Below are positions 43,675 to 51,938 of a stretch of 64,000 nucleotides of DNA, piece after piece. Under the pieces are notes generated by a model. The model was not told the origin of the DNA, did not search any database, and saw only the letters and a list, made by a program, of their open reading frames with translations. Origin of the DNA: Saccharothrix saharensis (GTDB taxonomy: Bacteria; Actinomycetota; Actinomycetes; Mycobacteriales; Pseudonocardiaceae); assembly GCF_006716745.1 (NCBI RefSeq), contig NZ_VFPP01000001.1, forward strand, positions 3,224,001 to 3,288,000. The letters run 5' to 3'. A program made the translations under genes and the position numbers. Every line of letters starts with the position of its first letter. Position 1 is the first letter of the stretch.

Positions 43675-43891
43675 CGTGGACACCGTCTGGCGCGGTCACG
43701 TCCCACATGTCGGCGTCCCCTCCGGCTTCCCACTCGTCCCACGCGCTCGCGTAGGCGTTCTCCAGACCCGCCTCGCGCAGCAACGTGATCGCCTGGTGGA
43801 TCACCGACGACCGGGAGGCGCTCCGGTGTTGCCGCAGGTAGCGATCAACGAACTCTACGTCCTCCTCGGGGAGGCTCACACTGATTTTCAT
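43661..43891 (-). CDS. Ribbon-helix-helix antitoxin of the MazF pair
   Basis: 76 residues from the ATG at 43891. The N-terminus MKISVSLPEEDVEFVDRYLR and SRSSVIHQAITLLRE form a ribbon-helix-helix DNA-binding domain. The acidic C-terminus (WDEWEAGGDADMWD) would bind and neutralise the toxin. Gene order antitoxin-toxin with overlap is typical; autoregulation is expected. Confidence 0.88.
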   Translation of the reverse strand: MKISVSLPEEDVEFVDRYLRQHRSASRSSVIHQAITLLREAGLENAYASAWDEWEAGGDADMWDVTAPDGVHDAAR

Positions 43892-43950
43892 ACCACCGAT
43901 GCTACCTCCGGTCCTACCGGGTAGGAACCCGCCCGCCCCGCTCGCGGGAG

Positions 43951-43980
43951 GGCGGGCCATTGCGTTCGCAATCGCCCGCC
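43951..43980 (-). terminator. Hairpin between the oxidoreductase gene and the toxin-antitoxin operon
   Basis: GGCGGGC and ATTGCG on the left pair with CGCAAT and GCCCGCC on the right, with one mismatch and a TT loop. It lies 24 bases past the oxidoreductase stop. Confidence 0.6.
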
Positions 43981-44003
43981 CCGGTGGTGGTCTCGTCGCG
44001 ACG

Positions 44004-44969
44004 TCAGTCCACCTCGATCTCGTGGATGGCGGGCACCACGTTCTCGCCGATGACCCGCAGCATGTCGTCGTAGTCGGTGAAGGTGTTGATCCGCAGGATG
44101 ATGTGCCGGCACCCGGCCTCGATGAACTCGCGCAGGTGCTCGACCAGGCCCTTCTCCGTGCCACCGAAGTAGTTCTGGTAGTTCGACATGGTGGTCTGGG
44201 GTAGCTGGTAGTAGCGCGTGGTGTAGTCGTTGAGCGCCGCCTCGCCCGAGGCGGTGTCCTGGCCGATGTTGACGTTGATGTACATCGTCGGACGGATGTC
44301 GTCGGGGTTGCGGCCGAAGTTCTTCGCGTGCTCCCGGATCTGGCCGAGCGAGTGGCGGTAGCCCTCGGCGTCGATGTGCACCGGCATCCAGCCGTCGTAC
44401 ATCTCGGCCGTGCGGCGGACCGCCTTCGGCTTGCCGTTGCTGGCCAGGTAGATGCCGGGGCCGCCCTGGGTCTTCGGCGGGCCCTGCTGGCGCAGCTCGT
44501 CCAGGTTGTAGTACTGGCCCTTCAGGTCGCCCTCGCGGCCTTCCCACACCGTCTTGAACGCCCGCACCATCTCGTCGACGCGCGTGATCCGCTCGGTGTA
44601 GGACATCGGGACCAGGTCGCTCTCGTTGTTCACCGGCAGCGGCTCGCCCATGCCCAGGCCCATCTTCAGCCGCCCGTTGCTGAGCTGGTCCAGCGTCGTG
44701 ATCGCGTGCGCCAGCGCCTTCGGCTCCCGCAGCACGGCCGTCAACGCCGCCGTGCCGATGGTGACGTCCTCCGTCACCATCGAGATCGCGCCCAGCAGCG
44801 CCAGCGGCTCCAGGCGCGGCCGGGTGACGAAGGAGTCACCGACCCACACCGAGTCGAACCGCAACTCCTCGACCTTCCTCGCCAGGCTGATCAGCGGGGC
44901 CGCCGCGTCGGTCGGGTACAGCATCGAGTACTCGCGGACCGGCAGCGCGACACCAATTTCTGCGCCCAC
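44004..44969 (-). CDS. LLM-class (F420-dependent type) oxidoreductase
   Basis: 321 residues from a GTG with GAGAGGAG upstream. TIM-barrel luciferase-like fold: FDSVWVGDSFVTRPRLEP, VTIGTAALTAVLREPKALAH, LSNGRLKMGLGMGEP and GPGIYLASNGKPKAVRRTAE. Actinobacterial members usually use coenzyme F420, some FMN; the sequence does not settle it. Substrate unknown. The AT-richer 274 bases upstream hold its promoter and the terminator of the MFS gene. Confidence 0.88.
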   Translation of the reverse strand: MGAEIGVALPVREYSMLYPTDAAAPLISLARKVEELRFDSVWVGDSFVTRPRLEPLALLGAISMVTEDVTIGTAALTAVLREPKALAHAITTLDQLSNGRLKMGLGMGEPLPVNNESDLVPMSYTERITRVDEMVRAFKTVWEGREGDLKGQYYNLDELRQQGPPKTQGGPGIYLASNGKPKAVRRTAEMYDGWMPVHIDAEGYRHSLGQIREHAKNFGRNPDDIRPTMYINVNIGQDTASGEAALNDYTTRYYQLPQTTMSNYQNYFGGTEKGLVEHLREFIEAGCRHIILRINTFTDYDDMLRVIGENVVPAIHEIEVD

Positions 44970-45145
44970 ACTGGACTCCTCTCCAAGAATTCACACGACA
45001 GGCTTTCGCTGGCTGCCACCAATTATTAGCACACCGTTGAAAGAAACCGCTTCTTCTCGCATGCCCTCCCGTCCACAGGCCGACGGGAACACGAAGCAGC
45101 AGGTCAACGTGCACTTCGCCGGCCGTCGAACAATGCCCTGAATAG

Positions 45146-45193
45146 CAATAGTCGCGGACGCCGGCCGGGTGTGGCCGACGTCCGCGACTATTG
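45146..45193 (-). terminator. Long hairpin after the MFS exporter gene
   Basis: A perfect 15-bp stem (45146-45160 with 45179-45193) closes an 18-base loop that itself contains GGCC/GGCC. It lies 51 bases after the MFS stop. Confidence 0.65.
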
Positions 45194-45243
45194 CGCGGTT
45201 GCCGTTGTGCGGCAGTTTATGGAGTTGTCGACCGCTCGTCGCC

Positions 45244-46686
45244 CTAGGCCTTCTCGGGCTGCGGGACCGCGGCGGCCTGCGGCGGCGCGGCGGCCGGGGC
45301 GGCACCCGGACGCCTGCTCGGCATCGCGAGACCGATCAGCATGCCGACGAACGCCAGGATGGCGACCGCGGTCATCGAGCCCGAGAAGCCCTCGGCAAAC
45401 GACTCGGCCGTGGCGTAACCGCCGACGGCGCCGAACACGGCGACCGACACCGAGGTGCCGAACACGCCACCGAACATGCGCAGCATCATGAACACACCGG
45501 ACGCCTGGCCGATCTGCTGCGGCTGGACCGCGCTCACGACCGCCTTCTGCGCGGCCGGCATGGCCGCCGTGATGCCGACCGAGCCGATGACCAGCGCGGG
45601 CAGGATCTCCAGGTACGAGGTGTTCGTGTCGATGGCCACCGCGATCCACGCCATGCTGACCGCCTGCAGGAACAGGCCGCCGACGACGAACTTGCGCTCG
45701 CCGACCTTGTCGACCAGGCGGCCGGCGATCGGCGCGCACACCATGAGCGTGCCGGTCCACGGCATCAGCATGAGGCCGGCGACCAGCGGGCCGTGACCCT
45801 TGACGACCTGGAAGTACTGCGCGAGGAAGAACATCGTGCCGTACAGCGAGGCGAACACCAGGAAGTTCGCCGGGTTGGCGGTGGAGAACGCGCGCAGCTT
45901 GAAGAAGCCCATCGGGACCATCGGCCGCGGCGTGCGCTTCTCGTAGAACACGAACGCGACCATGAGCACGACGCCGAGCACGATCGAGGCGACGACCTCG
46001 GCGCTGCCCCAACCGGCCGCGTTGCCGCGCACCAGGGCCCAGATGATGCCGAACGCGCCCAGGGTCACCAGCGCGAGACCGCCCAGGTCGAGCTTGTTGT
46101 TCGGGCCGGTGCTCTCGTCGACCTTCCGCGAAGCGAGCAGGATCGCGACGATGCCGATCGGCAGGTTCAGCCAGAAGATCCACTGCCAGGCCAGGCCCTG
46201 GGCGATCGCACCACCGATGAACGGGCCGCTGAACGTGGCCAGACCGGTCAGGCCCAGGTAGAGACCCATCGCCTTGCCGCGCGTCTGCGGCGGGAACACC
46301 GCGGTGATCAGCGTGAGCGACAGCGGCAGCACCATCGCGGCCCCGGCGCCCTGGAAGGCTCGGGCCACGATCAGGAAGACAATGTTCGGCGCCAGCGCAC
46401 AAGCCACCGACGCGACGGTGAACAGCGCCAGACCGGTGTTGAACATCTTGCGGCGGCCGAACCGGTCACCGAGTGCCGCGCCGGTCAGCAGCAGGACCGC
46501 GAAGGTGAGGTTGTACGCGTTGACAACCCATTCCAGTTGTTCGATCGAGGCCGTCAGATCCGCGCGGATCGTGCTCAGCGTGGTGGTGACGACGAGGCTG
46601 TCCAGGGCCATCATGAACGACGCCAGTGAGGCGAGCCCCAATGTCCACGCCTGCTTGGACGACATTCGTCCTGTTTCGGTACTCAC
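45244..46686 (-). CDS. MFS drug exporter, DHA2 (14-helix, EmrB/QacA) family
   Basis: 480 residues from the GTG at 46686 with AAGGAG at ideal spacing; the open frame to 46812 is not coding. About 14 membrane helices. Motif A is GDRFGRRKMF, motif C region GLTGLATFSGPFIGGAI, and MALDSLVVTTTLSTI is the family D1 motif. It exports drugs or a metabolite by proton antiport. The ECF sigma factor lies 159 bases upstream on the same strand. Confidence 0.9.
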   Translation of the reverse strand: MSTETGRMSSKQAWTLGLASLASFMMALDSLVVTTTLSTIRADLTASIEQLEWVVNAYNLTFAVLLLTGAALGDRFGRRKMFNTGLALFTVASVACALAPNIVFLIVARAFQGAGAAMVLPLSLTLITAVFPPQTRGKAMGLYLGLTGLATFSGPFIGGAIAQGLAWQWIFWLNLPIGIVAILLASRKVDESTGPNNKLDLGGLALVTLGAFGIIWALVRGNAAGWGSAEVVASIVLGVVLMVAFVFYEKRTPRPMVPMGFFKLRAFSTANPANFLVFASLYGTMFFLAQYFQVVKGHGPLVAGLMLMPWTGTLMVCAPIAGRLVDKVGERKFVVGGLFLQAVSMAWIAVAIDTNTSYLEILPALVIGSVGITAAMPAAQKAVVSAVQPQQIGQASGVFMMLRMFGGVFGTSVSVAVFGAVGGYATAESFAEGFSGSMTAVAILAFVGMLIGLAMPSRRPGAAPAAAPPQAAAVPQPEKA

Positions 46687-46766
46687 CGTTCTCCTTCGGT
46701 TCACTTCATCGGTAAAAAATGCAGGCAGATGCCGTGGACGAGTGTCACGGCCTTGCCGTTCATCCC

Positions 46767-46788
46767 GTGCGCGCGTTGCCGCGCGCAC
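46767..46788. promoter_or_regulatory. Perfect GC-rich palindrome between the sigma factor and MFS genes
   Basis: GTGCGCGCG-TTGC-CGCGCGCAC, 9-bp arms with a 4-base loop. It could end the sigma factor transcript or serve as an operator for the exporter. Confidence 0.5.
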
Positions 46789-46845
46789 TTCCTGGACGTG
46801 CTGTCGGAACAACTGCGCGGCGGACTCGCAGTCGGTCGTGGGGTC

Positions 46846-47910
46846 TTACTCGCGGAGCGATCGCGGAAGTCCGAAGATGGGCAGCAGCGAGTTGTCGTGG
46901 AATCTGGTGAGGCCGGTGATCCGGTCACCGGTGAGGGTCAGCACCAGCACGCCGTGCGCGTGCAGGATCGGCGTCCGCGGGTCGCGCAGGTAGCAGCCGA
47001 AGGCCGGTTGGCCGTTGGCGCGCGTCGGGATCAGCACGTGGCTCATCCCGTCGCGCAACGCCACCGTGGCCAGGAAGTGGCGGATGGCGTCCAATCCCTG
47101 GTACTCCAGCGGCAGCGGCGGCATGGTGAGCCGCGCGTCGTTGGTCAGCAGGTCGACCACCGCGTCGACGTCACCGGCTTGGAAAGCGCGGGTGAAGTCG
47201 TCCACGATCCGGCGTTCCTGCGGCGAGTTGGGCAGCGGCGCACTTTCCCAGTCGGGACCGGGCAGTTCCTGCGTCAGCGCGCTCCGGGCCCTTCTCAGGG
47301 CGCTGGTCACCGCATTCTCGGTGGTGTCCAGGATATTCGCGACTTCGGCCGCCCGGAAGCCGAGCACGTCCCGGAGAACCAGCACGGCCCGCTGCTTCGG
47401 CGGCAATTGCTGCAATGCGGTCAGGAAGGCCAGCGACACCGATTCCCTGACCTCGTAGCGCGCCTCCGGTCCCGGCATGTCGTCGGCGATCTCGTCGAGC
47501 AGCGCGTCGGGGTACGGCTCCAGCCAGCTCGGCTCCGCGCGGCGGTGAGATGGCTCGGGCAACGGGACCTCCGATTGGTAGGCCGCATAGTCGTTCGGAC
47601 GACGGGTGCCGGCCCGCAGTGCGTTGAGACAGCGGTTGGTGGCGATTCGGTAGAGCCACGTCCGCACCGACGCGCGCTCCTCGTACCCGCCGATCCCCCG
47701 CCACGCCGCCAGCAACGTCTCCTGCAACAGGTCCTCGGCGTCCTGCACGGAGCCGAGGATGCGGTAGCAGTGGACCTGCAGCTCCCGCCGATAGGGCTCG
47801 ACGAGCCCTCGGAACGCCTCCCCGTCCCCACTGCGCGCCAACGCGAGCAACCCCTCGGCCGAGCGCTGCGCCGAGGCGTCGGTTCCCCTGGCTGGCGGGA
47901 TCCCTCGCAT
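46846..47910 (-). CDS. ECF sigma factor with C-terminal SnoaL-like domain
   Basis: 354 residues from the ATG at 47910 with AAGGAG upstream. Region 2 holds YRRELQVHCYRILGSVQDAE and DLLQETLLAAWRGIGGYEER; region 4 holds LPPKQRAVLVLRDVLGFRAA and EVANILDTTENAVTSALRRA. After about residue 220 comes an NTF2/SnoaL-like domain of about 130 residues (VDDFTRAFQAGDVDAVVDLL), as in ECF groups that lack a classical anti-sigma and use the tail for control. Targets are unknown; the downstream MFS gene is a candidate. Confidence 0.9.
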   Translation of the reverse strand: MRGIPPARGTDASAQRSAEGLLALARSGDGEAFRGLVEPYRRELQVHCYRILGSVQDAEDLLQETLLAAWRGIGGYEERASVRTWLYRIATNRCLNALRAGTRRPNDYAAYQSEVPLPEPSHRRAEPSWLEPYPDALLDEIADDMPGPEARYEVRESVSLAFLTALQQLPPKQRAVLVLRDVLGFRAAEVANILDTTENAVTSALRRARSALTQELPGPDWESAPLPNSPQERRIVDDFTRAFQAGDVDAVVDLLTNDARLTMPPLPLEYQGLDAIRHFLATVALRDGMSHVLIPTRANGQPAFGCYLRDPRTPILHAHGVLVLTLTGDRITGLTRFHDNSLLPIFGLPRSLRE

Positions 47911-48234
47911 GGTGGCTCCTTCTTTCCTGTGGTCACCGCCCCCGGGCCGGAGCCCGGTGGCGGCGTTGGGACGGCGGCGCGACAGGTCTGACGTGCGACG
48001 GCGGGTGGGGTCGGGTCGGCCTGGCGAAGCGGTCGAGATGTGGTCTCGAAGGGATGGACACCGCCGCCACCGAAAACTGGTCGCTCCCGGCCGGAGTTTT
48101 CCGATGACGACCCTCGACAACGCCCCGACCTGCGGCGATACCGTTGCCGAACCCGCACGAGCACTTCGGCCGAAGCGCTCGACCGCCGGGCGCCCGCTGC
48201 ACCGCGTGGCGAGCGAGGTGGCCGAGCACGTCTC

Positions 48235-48600
48235 GTGTCCTGTGCGCGCGAGGACGCGGCACGGGTCGACGAGCTGTGCGCGTTGTTGGACGCGGCGCGC
48301 ACCCCGTACTGGCGGGACCGGACGGCCCTGGCGCCGAGCGTCGAGGGGAAGCGGCGGATCCGCGAGGCCATCCGCTCCAGGGCGTTCGTCTCCCTGGCCT
48401 GCTTCTCACACCGGTCGGCTGCCCATCGTCGATCCGCGCTACTTCAGCGGACCGATCCGCCACCCCGTCATCGTGGTCGACGGGGTGGAGGTCGAAGTCG
48501 TCCGGACGCGATCAGCGGCCTGGCGCCGGCACCACGCCTACACCTACTCGTTCTTCCTGAAGATCCTGGGCTTTCCGCCTGATGCGAACCGACCGCATCC
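48235..48600 (+). pseudogene. Degraded TIR-domain-like fragment
   Basis: From 48235 one frame reads VSCAREDAARVDELCALL, then RTPYWRDRTALAP and IREAIRSRAFVSLACFS (to about 48409). This matches the first half of actinobacterial TIR-like domains. Near 48410 the frame is lost. Another frame then reads LPIVDPRYFSGPIRHPVIVV and AYTYSFFLKILGFP up to about 48580. There is no proper start and no full domain, so it is read as a relic with a frameshift and truncation. The second segment may belong to a different gene. Confidence 0.5.
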
Positions 48601-48695
48601 TCCACACCGAGGGCAAGCTGCACCGACGGTCCGGGCGGCGCCCGCGGACGAGGATTTCCAGCTGCTCTCCGGACCAGCGTTCCCGCTGGTCCGGT

Positions 48696-48735
48696 GGTGG
48701 GGCGGGTGGGGTTCGAACCCACGACCTGACGGATT
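48696..48735. other. attL of the integrative element (40-bp copy of the tRNA 3' end)
   Basis: Identical over 40 bases to 59299-59338, the 3' part of the tRNA(CAU) gene including the T arm and acceptor strand. It marks the left boundary of the integrated element; the sequences diverge on both sides of the core. Confidence 0.92.
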
Positions 48736-49214
48736 GTTGGCCGTCTCCCCCGTCGTCTGCCGACCCTTGCCAGCACCCGCCACCACCAGCGCGCCTAGCG
48801 TCCGCGAACGACCACTGTGGATCGTGCTTCGCGGTCGTCTGTCGTCGTTTCGTGGGGCAAAGGTGTGGCATGGATCTTGTCCTGCCCAGCCGCACCACCT
48901 CGCGGAAGGCAAGCTCGTGGCCAGTCGATGCCGCCAAGGCGTCGAGCTGTCCACCGGCGCGGTAGCGGAGCGCTCCGACCACCGTGTGCCGGACTGCCCG
49001 GCGCCCGTTCCAACTGATGGACTCCGGACGATCTTCTTCGGATCCCAAACCAGCCGTTGGCCTGCCTACCGAGTAGACTATCTAAGTCGAATTTCGCAGG
49101 TCAGACGCTGTAGCGTCTTACAGCAGGTCATGTAGAGTGCTACACATGACGTACATGTGATGCAGGGCGGATTGCCTGAGCTCACACATAGGTGCTGGGT
49201 TGAGCTTGCGACCC

Positions 49215-49246
49215 AACCCAGCAACCCAGTAACCCGGCTACCCAGC
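49215..49246. repeat. Four tandem 8-bp units (AACCCAGC type)
   Basis: AACCCAGC, AACCCAGT, AACCCGGC and TACCCAGC follow each other without gaps. Streptomyces clt loci and Tra recognition sites consist of 8-bp repeats, so this is a candidate; the sequence differs from the classic GACCCGGA unit only partly. The role is inferred. Confidence 0.5.
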
Positions 49247-49774
49247 CAGCAGGTCCCACAGGAGCTTGGCGGCACTGAGGACGAACTGGCTAGCTGCGAA
49301 GACGGTCCGGAGACGGCAGGGAGTGCACTTTCCCGAGTCTTCGGACCTTCTTCGTTTACCCCTGTTTCCCACACTTCCTCCACCGGCGGTCGATGTAGAT
49401 CGACAGAGTGCCGGCCCTCAGTCGACCAGCTGGTTCGACTGAGGATCAGGAAGGGCGAGGGTGCTCTCGACTGAGTCACGCATCGGGAGCAGGTTCAGCA
49501 TAGTGGAGCCAATTTTAGGCGGGTTGGTCTCCTTGTCGGAGCCCAGTGCTATAGTCCCCGGCCCTTCCCTAACCATCGAGAGTTTCCGCTGGTCAAAGCC
49601 GTTGAACCAGGGACTCGGTGTCGCCCAGGCCGCTCAGTCAGGACGATCCTCGCCAACATGGAGGTCTTCCAGTACCACTACAGGGCACTAAAAAATCCGA
49701 CAAAAAGGACGAAACCACATCTTTTGTTACCAAACCGTGATCGTTAGGCTTAGGACCCCTTATCTAAGGAGGGC

Positions 49775-49913
49775 TTCGTGTCATCCCGCCGACCTGGCTA
49801 GCCCCAACCATGCGTGTCAAGGGGGCACCTTCCGTCCACACAGGACCGCTGGGCTGGAACTGCCCCCTTGACGCGTGTGGTTGCCCTCGGGGAGGTCGGC
49901 GGGATGACACGAA
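49775..49913. repeat. 139-bp imperfect inverted repeat
   Basis: Outer arms 49775-49795 and 49893-49913 pair perfectly over 21 bases. Inner arms around GTCAAGGGGGCA (to 49827) and TGCCCCCTTGAC (from 49861) pair again over about 12 bases, with partial pairing between, including CAACCA/TGGTTG. The loop is 33 bases. A long stem-loop of this kind could be a single-strand origin for rolling-circle replication, a structured RNA or a protein binding site. Confidence 0.75.
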
Positions 49914-50101
49914 ACCCGGCCCACGCTGGCAACCGAGCTGGCGGTGTCCTCCGGTCATCCTGCTGGCCTGCCCGTCCGGCGAGGACATGTCTTTGGTTTT
50001 GCGGCGCTTGCCGGGGTCGGTCGCGTCTTCGGCCGCCGGCGGGCCAGGGTGGCGGAGCCGGGCCCCTGGCCCTGCCGAGCGGCCAGGACGGAGCGGCGCG
50101 A

Positions 50102-50121
50102 GCGACCCCGGCAGGGGTCGC
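50102..50121 (-). terminator. Hairpin past the PP2C gene
   Basis: GCGACCCC-GGCA-GGGGTCGC, a perfect 8-bp stem, 64 bases beyond the PP2C stop. It is followed on the plus strand by an A-rich tract. Confidence 0.5.
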
Positions 50122-50184
50122 CTTGATGAAGAAAAGAAACTTTGCACACGTGGGCTACAGTGCCGCGCGGCTGGGGAGACGGCG

Positions 50185-51006
50185 TTAGGAGCGGGTAGGG
50201 GTCCAGACCACGATGGCCTTGTCGTCGTGTCTCTTCGAGCGCGGCAGAGCTGCACCATCGGGGTCTTGGTTCTCTTCCCAGTGGTGTAGGTCGGCTAGCA
50301 AGTGGGACAACTCCGGAGCCGTCATGCCAGCGATATCGGGCCAGTGCATTCCGAGGTGATCGATCGGGCGTTGGACACCGTCCGTGGCCAGCACGCACCA
50401 ATCAAGGTCGGCCAGCGCGAACGTCTGCACGACGGCCTCCTTGGCTGCTTGCCGGTCCGCTTCTGCGATCCAGTAGCCATCGAGAGTGTTCCTCGCGGTT
50501 AGCTCTTGCTCTTGGAGAAGGCGCAAGAGCTGGCGGTGCTCATCGTCGTAACCAGTGCCCGCGGCTAGCCTCGACCTGTATCGGCGTCGAAGGTCACCGC
50601 CGACTGACGCTAGCCGGTCGTCGGTAGTTCGGCTGATCTCGCCATTTACCGACACCACGGCCGTGCTGTCTCCGAGCACCAAGAGGTTGAACTCGTCACC
50701 GCGCTCCCTAGCGAGGAGGACCGTAGATGACGGGGCTTCTGCGGGTCGAAGGGACAAGCGGGAAGCTACGGCGCTGATGCAGGTGCCGAGTATCGCGACT
50801 AGATCGTGATCGCCGTCGCGTAGCTCGCTCGTCAACTCGGCGCACAGTTGGTCGACGTACTCAGAGGCGTCTACGACGGCAGGGGTGAAGCTCGACGCGC
50901 CATCGAGCACGACTGCATGCCTCTCAGACGCGGCCCACCTGTCCTGGCCACCCTCCGAGCTGCCGTCGCTGGAGAGCGAAGCGCCCCGGAACACGGCTAG
51001 GACCAC
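50185..51006 (-). CDS. PP2C-like protein phosphatase in the element
   Basis: 273 residues from a GTG at 51006, 10 bases before the HTH gene stop. PP2C features: SEGGQDRWAASERHAVVLDG (first metal-binding Asp region), LLVLGDSTAVVSVNG, WCVLATDGVQ and the C-terminal HDDKAIVVW. These are the acidic metal ligands of a compact PP2C phosphatase, and no membrane segment is present. The substrate is unknown; the overlapping upstream HTH protein is the obvious partner. Not part of the standard AICE gene set. Confidence 0.75.
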   Translation of the reverse strand: MVLAVFRGASLSSDGSSEGGQDRWAASERHAVVLDGASSFTPAVVDASEYVDQLCAELTSELRDGDHDLVAILGTCISAVASRLSLRPAEAPSSTVLLARERGDEFNLLVLGDSTAVVSVNGEISRTTDDRLASVGGDLRRRYRSRLAAGTGYDDEHRQLLRLLQEQELTARNTLDGYWIAEADRQAAKEAVVQTFALADLDWCVLATDGVQRPIDHLGMHWPDIAGMTAPELSHLLADLHHWEENQDPDGAALPRSKRHDDKAIVVWTPTRS

Positions 51007-51821
51007 CGCCTAGGTGGAACGAGCACCGTCGATGCCTTCGGCGTAAGCCCGTCGAACTCGGTGGTGACGGCCATGCTGAACTCGGAGTCACCGAACTCTG
51101 TGAACAGGTCCGCGATGGTGTCTGTGATGTGGTGCGCCGCACCGATCGAGCCGAGCGCGTGAAGGCCAGCGATGTGCACGATGACGTGGTTACCCCAACG
51201 ATGGCGCGCTATGTAGGCGTGATCAGCCCTGGAAGGCGTCACCTCGTCCAGCGGCGACAGATGCCGCTCCCCGGTCACTTCGTCCACGATGAACCACTGG
51301 GCACCATCACCCAGCGCCATGCGAAGGACGGGGTCTTGCGACATCAGTCGGTGGCCGATGTGCGCGGACGCGGGACCGCACACCACAACCGCGTCGCCTG
51401 TCGGCTCCCACTCCTCGCGCGGGTCCAGGATGACGCGGTTGGTGATGAACGTCAGCTTCTCCAGCTCGGCCAGCAGGTGGGCACCGGTGGCGTCGTCCTC
51501 GGCCGCGATCACCAGGTCATCGCGTTCCCGGATGATGCGACCGGGTAGTGCCATGTCCAACGGGCCGACGCCGAAGAACGCGCGATGCGCCGGTGGTGCG
51601 CTACTGCGGATCTGAGTGATCCGGCCCTTGGTCAGGCCGAATGCCTTGGCGACTTCCGTGTAGCTGCCACCGAGGAGATCGCGCGCCTCCTCGATCGCTG
51701 CGCGCCGGAGACGGGCCAACTCGGTCGATCGCTGCTGGTAGACGGCTAGCAGAGCCGTAGCCCGCCTGCCGCGCCGTACCGGGTCGGGGTCATCCCTGAG
51801 GCTCGCGAAGTCGTCGTCCAC
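50997..51821 (-). CDS. HTH protein with an unknown C-terminal effector domain
   Basis: 274 residues from GTG 51821. Residues about 30-75 form a sigma-like or MerR-like helix-turn-helix (ARDLLGGSYTEVAKAFGLTK, GRITQIR). After a linker, residues about 95-265 form a domain with DDLVIAAEDDATGAH, VVVCGPASAHIGHRLM, WFIVDEVTGERHLSPLD and VIVHIAGLHALGSIGAAHHI. I recall similar domains in actinobacterial HTH proteins without a known function; the GPxxA and Gly-rich HIAGLHALG motifs suggest nucleotide or ligand binding. It overlaps the PP2C gene and is divergent from the 110-aa gene at 51939, across a complex operator. Confidence 0.65.
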   Translation of the reverse strand: MDDDFASLRDDPDPVRRGRRATALLAVYQQRSTELARLRRAAIEEARDLLGGSYTEVAKAFGLTKGRITQIRSSAPPAHRAFFGVGPLDMALPGRIIRERDDLVIAAEDDATGAHLLAELEKLTFITNRVILDPREEWEPTGDAVVVCGPASAHIGHRLMSQDPVLRMALGDGAQWFIVDEVTGERHLSPLDEVTPSRADHAYIARHRWGNHVIVHIAGLHALGSIGAAHHITDTIADLFTEFGDSEFSMAVTTEFDGLTPKASTVLVPPRRWS

Positions 51822-51828
51822 ATGTGGA

Positions 51829-51922
51829 GTTTAGACCCCTTGACGGCCCTAGGTCATGGGAGTACCTTGCTGTTTAGACCCCTCAACAACAGCAAGCGTC
51901 GACAGTGTTTATAGGGGTAAAC
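51829..51922. promoter_or_regulatory. Complex operator between HTH gene and the transfer region
   Basis: GTTTAGACCCCT occurs twice in direct orientation (51829-51840 and 51872-51883). An inverted, slightly shorter copy, AGGGGTAAAC, lies at 51913-51922 and forms GTTTA...TAAAC with 51907-51911. The second direct copy is enclosed by CTTGCTGTT (51866-51874) and AACAGCAAG (51888-51896). These sites flank both divergent starts. Confidence 0.75.
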
Positions 51923-51938
51923 GACCTAGGAGGTAGAC

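Larger units (their letters stand above)
48736..50184. other. Gene-poor left arm of the element
   Basis: About 1.45 kb without a credible gene. Open frames on both strands (for example 49157-49474) have codon use unlike the rest and no start signals. GC content is lower than in the chromosome between about 49080 and 49780. Contents: short inverted repeats at 49100-49160, four 8-bp tandem repeats, a 139-bp inverted repeat and a GC hairpin at 50102-50121. This could be the site of a second-strand origin or of clt, the transfer locus recognised by Tra. Confidence 0.5.

Noticed and set aside
44836-45114. Possible 92-residue gene upstream of the LLM oxidoreductase
   Set aside because: It overlaps the oxidoreductase start, has no recognisable domain, and codon use is poor. 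The region is better read as promoter and leader.
48696-48735. Second tRNA gene at attL
   Set aside because: Only the 3' 40 bases of the tRNA are present; no D arm or anticodon arm follows.
49215-49246. CRISPR array
   Set aside because: Units are 8 bp with no spacers, and no cas genes are in the window.
49078-49691. Open frames of 76-133 residues in the left arm of the element
   Set aside because: Ser/Thr/Pro-rich nonsense-like composition on both strands, no ribosome binding sites, overlap each other.
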